Source: Bilabrum cf. latius (lineage: Eukaryota > Bigyra: Bicosoecida > Bigyra > Bicosoecida). Taken from it: 64,000 nucleotides of DNA. Made by a program: the position numbers and the translations under genes. The stretch is taken from positions 868,001 through 932,000 of the forward strand of contig OZ237757.1 of NCBI GenBank assembly GCA_965178125.1, written 5' to 3'. This document shows positions 59,394 to 64,000 of this stretch, in pieces (position 1 is the first letter of the stretch; each line of letters starts with the position of its first letter). The notes under the pieces were generated by a model. It was given only the letters and a program-made list of their open reading frames with translations, did no database searches and had not been told where the DNA came from.

Positions 59394-62198
59394 TCACAGA
59401 ACGTCATCGCCTCCACTATCAACACGTAGAGGGTTCGTGTTACCCACCCAGTCGCGGGTGCCACCCGTTACGACCCCCCCTGCAACTCTCCTCGGCGGTC
59501 CCGGCGGCCGCTTGCCCCCATTGCCACGGGCCACCCCCACTCGAGTCGTCCCCTCGGCGCCTTTCTCCTCCCCTCCTCGCTGGTCCGTGCTGCCACCATC
59601 AGCGGGCAGAGGCCCAGCCCGCGGCATGGTCGATGCTCCAGACACACCAGCAGACCCCTCGCTGCTTCCTCCTTTTCCCCCACCACTGGCACTGGCACTG
59701 GCACTGGCACCCTTCTATCCACCACTACCTACACCACCACCATCCTCGTCACTGTCTCCTTCATCGTCTGCATCTTCAAACACCGCCTCCGGGTATGTCT
59801 CGGGCCTGGCTCTCACGAACGACTCGGCCCAGCCCCCCAGCAGCATTCCCACGGCCGTCACCACCCCGGTCCTCACCACCACAGTCAGCCCGCCCACCGT
59901 GGCAAGCACGGAACCCAGGGCCTCTGCGGCAGAGGGCAGTCGGGACTCCACGTAGCTGCACCTGGCAGGCGCGCAGCTCCCAAAGTACGCGGCATAGTCC
60001 GTGGTGGCAGCCACACCGGTCCCGTTGGACAGGCTGGCCTCGCTGTTGCTGCTCCCCCGGTCCATGAACCCGCTGATCACCCCGGCAGCGATCACTGGAA
60101 ACCTAGACTGCTGCGCGTCCTCCAGGGGGGCCCTCGGCAGCCCGAACCCCAGCGTCCACACCTTCGAGGACAGCAGCCTGGTGGAGAAGGAGGCCACCCA
60201 CGAGGCGCGGGAGCAGCGCCACTGGAAGGGAATGGGCGCCTCGATGGATGGGGGAACAAGCGCCACCTCGTCGTTCCGCCGCACCAGGTAGTCCTCGAAG
60301 CACGTCTCCCCGCCCGCGCTGATGGCCCGCCTCCACAGGGGGTCCCGCATGGACACCTGGGGCCCCCCGGGGGCCGTGGCGAACTGCAGCACTTCCGGTT
60401 TGGAGGAGGACTGGGAGACTCCGGGTCCCTGGCTGGGCAGCCCGCTGGACTCGCTCTCCGGCCATGTGAGGGCCAGCAGGGTGGGCCCGATGGGGTCCGT
60501 GCCCACCTCTGTGGCCTCGTCGGGCTCGCATGGCCACTCGCGGATGGGCCCCGCCCCCGGGCCCGCGCTCACCACCGTGGTCCCGTTGGAGCACGTCAGC
60601 GAGGCCACGTGCTCGCACTGAGAAGCGGTCCCGTTGGACCTCCATCGACACACGCGGGAGGGTCCGTGCGAGTTGCAGTCGCTCTCCGTGGCCAGCTGGT
60701 GGCATCGCAAGGGGGCGGGGGCGCACTGCACGGAGGCCGACTCAGGCCCCTGCCCAGGTAGCGGGTCCCCCCTCAGGATCTGACACCGCGGCAGGGGCCT
60801 GTCCATGGGCACCCCAGTGCTGTTGGCCCCGCAGCCCAGCTCGCCGTCCCTGTTCTCGCACGCCTTGTCCAGGCACAGGGAGGGCTGACCCCCCGTTGTT
60901 CCCTGCAGGAACGAGCACGAGTCGCCGAGGGCCCCGCACGCCGCCTGCGAGAGTCGCGCGGGGCACACCGTCGAGTCGCAGAACGCGTCCGTCCCCCTGC
61001 CCACGTTCCCGGGGGTCCACCTGCAGAAGGGCCTGGTGCGGCATGCACCCGGGGTCAGGAGCGAGATGCAAGGGGTGAACGAGAACGTGTACGGCGCGGG
61101 GGGACCGCCCCCGGGGCCCGCCGCCGCGCCCGCGGGCCATACGAGTCCGTCGTGAGGCGCCGGCCCCCCGGGTGCAGAGGGGAAGAACGGCTGCGGGGCC
61201 CTCTGCCCGCCCATGAGCCCCGGCACGGTCAGAGGCTGCTCCAGCTCGGTGAGGGCGATGGACTGCTGCAGCGGGATGGAGAACCGAGTCACCGCCGCGT
61301 TCTGAGTCCCGGCCCTGGCCGCCTCCACCTGCGCCTCTAGCGTCTCTCTGGCCATGAGCTGCGCCGAGACGACCCTCCTGGCCGTGGCATCACGGACCTC
61401 AAGCGTGGCAGAGGCGTTGGCAAGGTCGCAGAAAGCGAATATGCTCCGCAGCAGCTGGCTAGCGGCCTACCCCACGCACCGTGTGCTGCTCCTGCACGCC
61501 AGCAGCGTGTCCTTTAACCCCGGCCCGCACATGGGATCCAGCTTGGCCTGCAGCGTGGCAAAGGTCCCCAGAGGGGCGGACAGCTGCGTGCAGGGGCAGC
61601 TCAGGGACCGCAGCCCATCCCCCGGGTCTGCCTGCCGCAGGGCCAGGGCGTCGTAGTCTGCCAGCGTGGGGGACTCCTACACACCCGGCTGGTCGCGGCG
61701 CCGCAGCTGCGGAACCAGGAACGCCAGGAACGCGACGAAGAGCACCCCGACGAACACACACGAGGCGGCCTGCCCCTACACGTGCTGCACGGCATACCGG
61801 CGGGTGGACCGCTTCAGGGCCCGCTCCTGCACAAAGTCAGGGAACAGCGTGAACCACCACGCGGTCTCCTTGCCCGCGTCCACCGCCTGCTGGCGCAGCT
61901 GCTCCGTGTCGAGCTGCATCGGGGGTAGCGACAGAGATCCACCGAAAGCTCCGGCGTGCGATGGCGCATCGGTCCCTTGACCCGATACAGCCATACTTGA
62001 AGATGTACCACCTGATGCTCTCTTGGCAGACGGCTCTGCCAGTCTCGCTGTGCTGCTGGCTGCGGTCCTCCGAGTCGGCACCTCGGACGAATCGCCGTCC
62101 TCTGCGACCCCGCCAGTTCGCAAGGGGTTGTACCGCGTTGCTCCACCCACAGACTCTTGAGGGAGAAGATCGATTTCTTGTTGTTCTTTCGAGCCCAT
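59394..62198 (-). CDS. Cys-rich two-pass membrane protein with UAG codons
   Basis: A 934-residue frame from ATG 62198 to TGA 59394-59396, crossing TAG at 61776, 61677, 61467 and 59715 (lowest plus-strand base). The N-terminal cytosolic part is followed by a hydrophobic helix (ASCVFVGVLFVAFLAFLVPQL) four codons after the first TAG. Next is a segment with LSCPCTQLSAPLGTF and spaced Cys, then a long extracellular-type region with many Cys and N-x-S/T sites. A second hydrophobic helix (VLATVGGLTVVVRTGVVTAVGMLL) precedes an acidic and Ser/Gly-rich tail. The LxCPC motif after an N-terminal helix recalls large uncharacterised membrane proteins I associate with ciliates and other protists, a tentative link. 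Function unknown. No intron was needed. Confidence 0.65.
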
Positions 62199-63022
62199 CG
62201 CGCCTCGTTCGGCAGCTGACGATGGTTCGAAAGCCTGCTGTTGCCCTCGGTGCGCTCCGAGTGCGATACTATTGCGTGGCTAGCGTGGCGAGGGTCCCTA
62301 CGTCTAATGATTATGCGCACTCATTCAGGATGAATGGGTGAGCCTGGATGCGTCCCGCTGGGATGGCCGATTGGTTGAGGTACTGACCAAGTTTAGCAGC
62401 GGTGGAATGAGTCACAGCCACTTGCCGAGCTGCTCACCTTTGCTCGCGCGCTTTGGAGACTTTGCTGCTGGGTTGAGACTTAAACCCCACGTTATTGGTG
62501 TGCCTATAATTGGAGCAGCTTCTTGAGCGTTGACTCGGATTGGGTAGCACAGGAACTTGGACCAAGAAACGCCGAACGGCGGAGCGCAACCGTTGTGGTG
62601 TGACGAGCGACTCGGAGCTGCATCCGGATCAACGGAAGGGGCGAAACACATGCATCCTCGCTGCACGTCACGGACAGCTGTCGCGGCTGCTCAACAGAAC
62701 GCGGCCCCCATGAGGCCCGGCCACGCACACACACAGCTGGACTCATCATGAGACCATGCCAGCTCAGCGGCCTGCTGCTGCATGATGCCCACACGACGCT
62801 GTTGGCATGCTATGTCTCCCGGTCCATGGCCTGGTAGGGGTCAAACCTTGGGCAGATCACACCAGGGCGTCGTTTCGTGTCAAGGTTGTGCAAAGGGCAC
62901 TAGATCTAGCCCGCCTGCCAAAGCCAGCCGATGCTGCGGCGAGTGTTCGTGAAGGTTCTGTGAAGGCATTGGCTATCACGAGTTTCTGTCAATTTCACCC
63001 CTGATTCGGCGACACAAGGTGA
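62199..63022. other. Divergent intergenic region
   Basis: It lies between the membrane-protein gene (-) and the right-edge gene (+). One variant of the GTGTGACGAG motif occurs at 62598. No gene is recognised. Confidence 0.45.
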
Positions 63023-64000
63023 ATGTCAGGCAATGGTATATTAGGCTGGGTAGGTCTGGGTGGACCGGATGATGCTGAGCGCGGTAGTCCGGAAGCGCAG
63101 GAGCAAGCAGCCCAAGAGCCTGCCATGAAGCCAGCAGAACCTGTCTTGAGCACTGGGGCTGCGGCGCGATACAGACTTGACATGCCACCGTCATTTTCGG
63201 ACCGTATACGACATAATTCTGCGATAAACGTACGCTAGATACTGAAGAGCAACATACTAAAGCTGAGAGAGGTTGCGTGGGGTAGGCTCCCCGTGAAAGG
63301 AGTAGATAGTCCATCTTTCGTCGTTCGCCGGCTGTAGAATCGTGCCTTGGAAAGAATTATGATATGCCCGGCGTTTGCCGACATACCTGGCTGGAAAGGT
63401 GTCAAACCTAGCGGGGACGCATCGTTCTTTGCCAGCGAAAAACCAGAATGGGCGTGGCTCGCAAAGATGCCGCCAGCTGAAATGTCCATGCAGTCTTTGC
63501 TTGCCATAAAGCTCGATGCAGAGTCTGCCCGTATGCATGGGCTTCATAGCGTCCCTGCATATCAAGCTGCTCCCATGGATGACGCTGCCCCAGGCACAAC
63601 TCCCCAAGGGGAAGAGAGCAAGGAGCCAGCTGGGGAGGATACCGAGCCATCTGACGACCAGGAGCCAAGCGCTGATGGTGCACATGATACCACTAGCGGC
63701 GCAACGCTACTGTCAGCTGCCCCACCCACTCCGAGCGGTAGCAGCAGCAAGAAAGAGAATGATCAGCAGGAACAGGAACAGGTACAGGGCCCTGATGGAG
63801 AGAAAGGCCAGGAACAGGGCCCTGATGGAGAGAAAGGCCACCAAGACGGCACAGAGCCGCCCGCACAGCCCAATCTTCAGGACGCTGCCCATGCCCTGCA
63901 CTCCCTGTGGCGAGGCACGCGGCCGCGGCGGGCGTGGGCAGCCGTGCGAGACGACCTGGAGGGCCTGGTGACTGCCCCCCTCCACGACGTGCTGCTGGGG
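63023..64000 (+). CDS. Unidentified protein, continues past the right edge
   Basis: From ATG 63023 the frame stays open to position 64000 with no TGA or TAA, crossing TAG at 63236 and 63335, so at least 325 residues lie in the window. The N-terminus is Gly/Glu/Ala-rich. A middle part rich in Trp and hydrophobic residues (REVAWGRLPVKG, ICPAFADIPGWKG, KPEWAWLAKMPP) looks folded, followed by an acidic, Gln-rich low-complexity stretch with a 27-bp duplication (EQGPDGEKG) and then a helical segment (AAHALHSLWRGTRPRRAW). I do not recognise the family. Because it has no stop inside the window it is easy to overlook. ATG 63359 is an alternative start. Confidence 0.6.

Noticed and set aside
1-64000. 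TAG-interrupted genes as pseudogenes, sequencing errors or ordinary readthrough
   Set aside because: The interruptions are almost exclusively TAG, never frameshifts or TGA. They hit many unrelated essential genes, and a CUA tRNA is present. Leaky readthrough could not support 18 UAGs in one protein.
1-64000. Mobile elements and CRISPR arrays
   Set aside because: No transposase, reverse transcriptase, integrase, long terminal or inverted repeats, or regularly spaced direct repeats with unique spacers were seen.

Overview
This is a GC-rich stretch of nuclear DNA from a eukaryotic microbe. It has spliceosomal introns (GT-AG, mostly 100-600 nt, GTGAG/GTAAG donors), a Pol III-type tRNA gene, and eukaryote-specific genes: CCT4, Rab1, Vti1-type SNARE, LSM1, proteasome beta-7, PPP4R3/SMEK, PIF1. 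A K+-type vacuolar H+-pyrophosphatase, a stand-alone GTP cyclohydrolase II and the histidine enzyme HisA/HIS6 suggest a free-living, biosynthetically competent protist, most likely an alga. The lineage cannot be fixed from this window.

The main result is that UAG is not a stop codon here. Most genes are crossed by in-frame TAG codons (about 75 counted), and the frame, composition and domain order continue on the far side until a TGA. This includes genes that cannot be pseudogenes: Rab1 (TAG inside the interswitch, at a position that is Gln in plant Rab1), CCT4, LSM1 (a TAG made by joining two exons), a Vti1 SNARE, PTH2, P2X, PIF1 and PPP4R3. Nineteen genes end in TGA, and TAA is at most a rare stop. 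The window also carries a canonical tRNA gene with anticodon CUA (39607-39679, minus strand), the cognate decoder of UAG. Its short variable arm excludes a normal Leu or Ser tRNA, and its D and anticodon arms look like tRNA-Gln. Read as Gln, the conserved positions mostly make sense. I therefore annotate with UAG as sense (probably Gln) and UGA as the main stop.

Layout: 117-5231 large PPR-like protein (+). 5377-7464 GTP cyclohydrolase II (-). 8746-12341 H+-PPase (+). 12893-13249 DPY30-like protein (-). 13678-15162 2-oxoglutarate dehydrogenase E2 (-). 15758-25003 a 2,903-residue protein holding two complete cyclic-nucleotide-binding K+ channels (+). 25335-26110 Vti1-like SNARE (-). 26382-28337 CCT4 (-). 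28787-30184 Rab1 (-). 30535-39501 a 2,988-residue PPP4R3/SMEK (+). 39607-39679 tRNA-CUA (-). 39901-40622 small C2H2 zinc-finger protein (-). 40806-41965 HisA (-). 42085-42829 LSM1 (+). 43471-46218 LRR/coiled-coil/membrane protein with a 66-bp repeat containing UAG (+). 46492-47004 PTH2 (+). 48203-50197 P2X receptor-like channel (+). 50420-54354 PIF1 helicase (+). 54821-56286 SLC35F6-like transporter (-). 57162-57753 lectin-like protein (-). 58043-59255 proteasome beta-7/PSMB4 (-). 59394-62198 Cys-rich two-pass membrane protein (-). 63023 to the right edge, an unidentified gene (+).

The genes are unrelated housekeeping and signalling functions with no operon logic. They share the altered code, TGA termination and large low-complexity insertions. 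Two short motifs recur far above chance: a GTGTGACGAGTG 12-mer and a CAGGGAACAA 10-mer.
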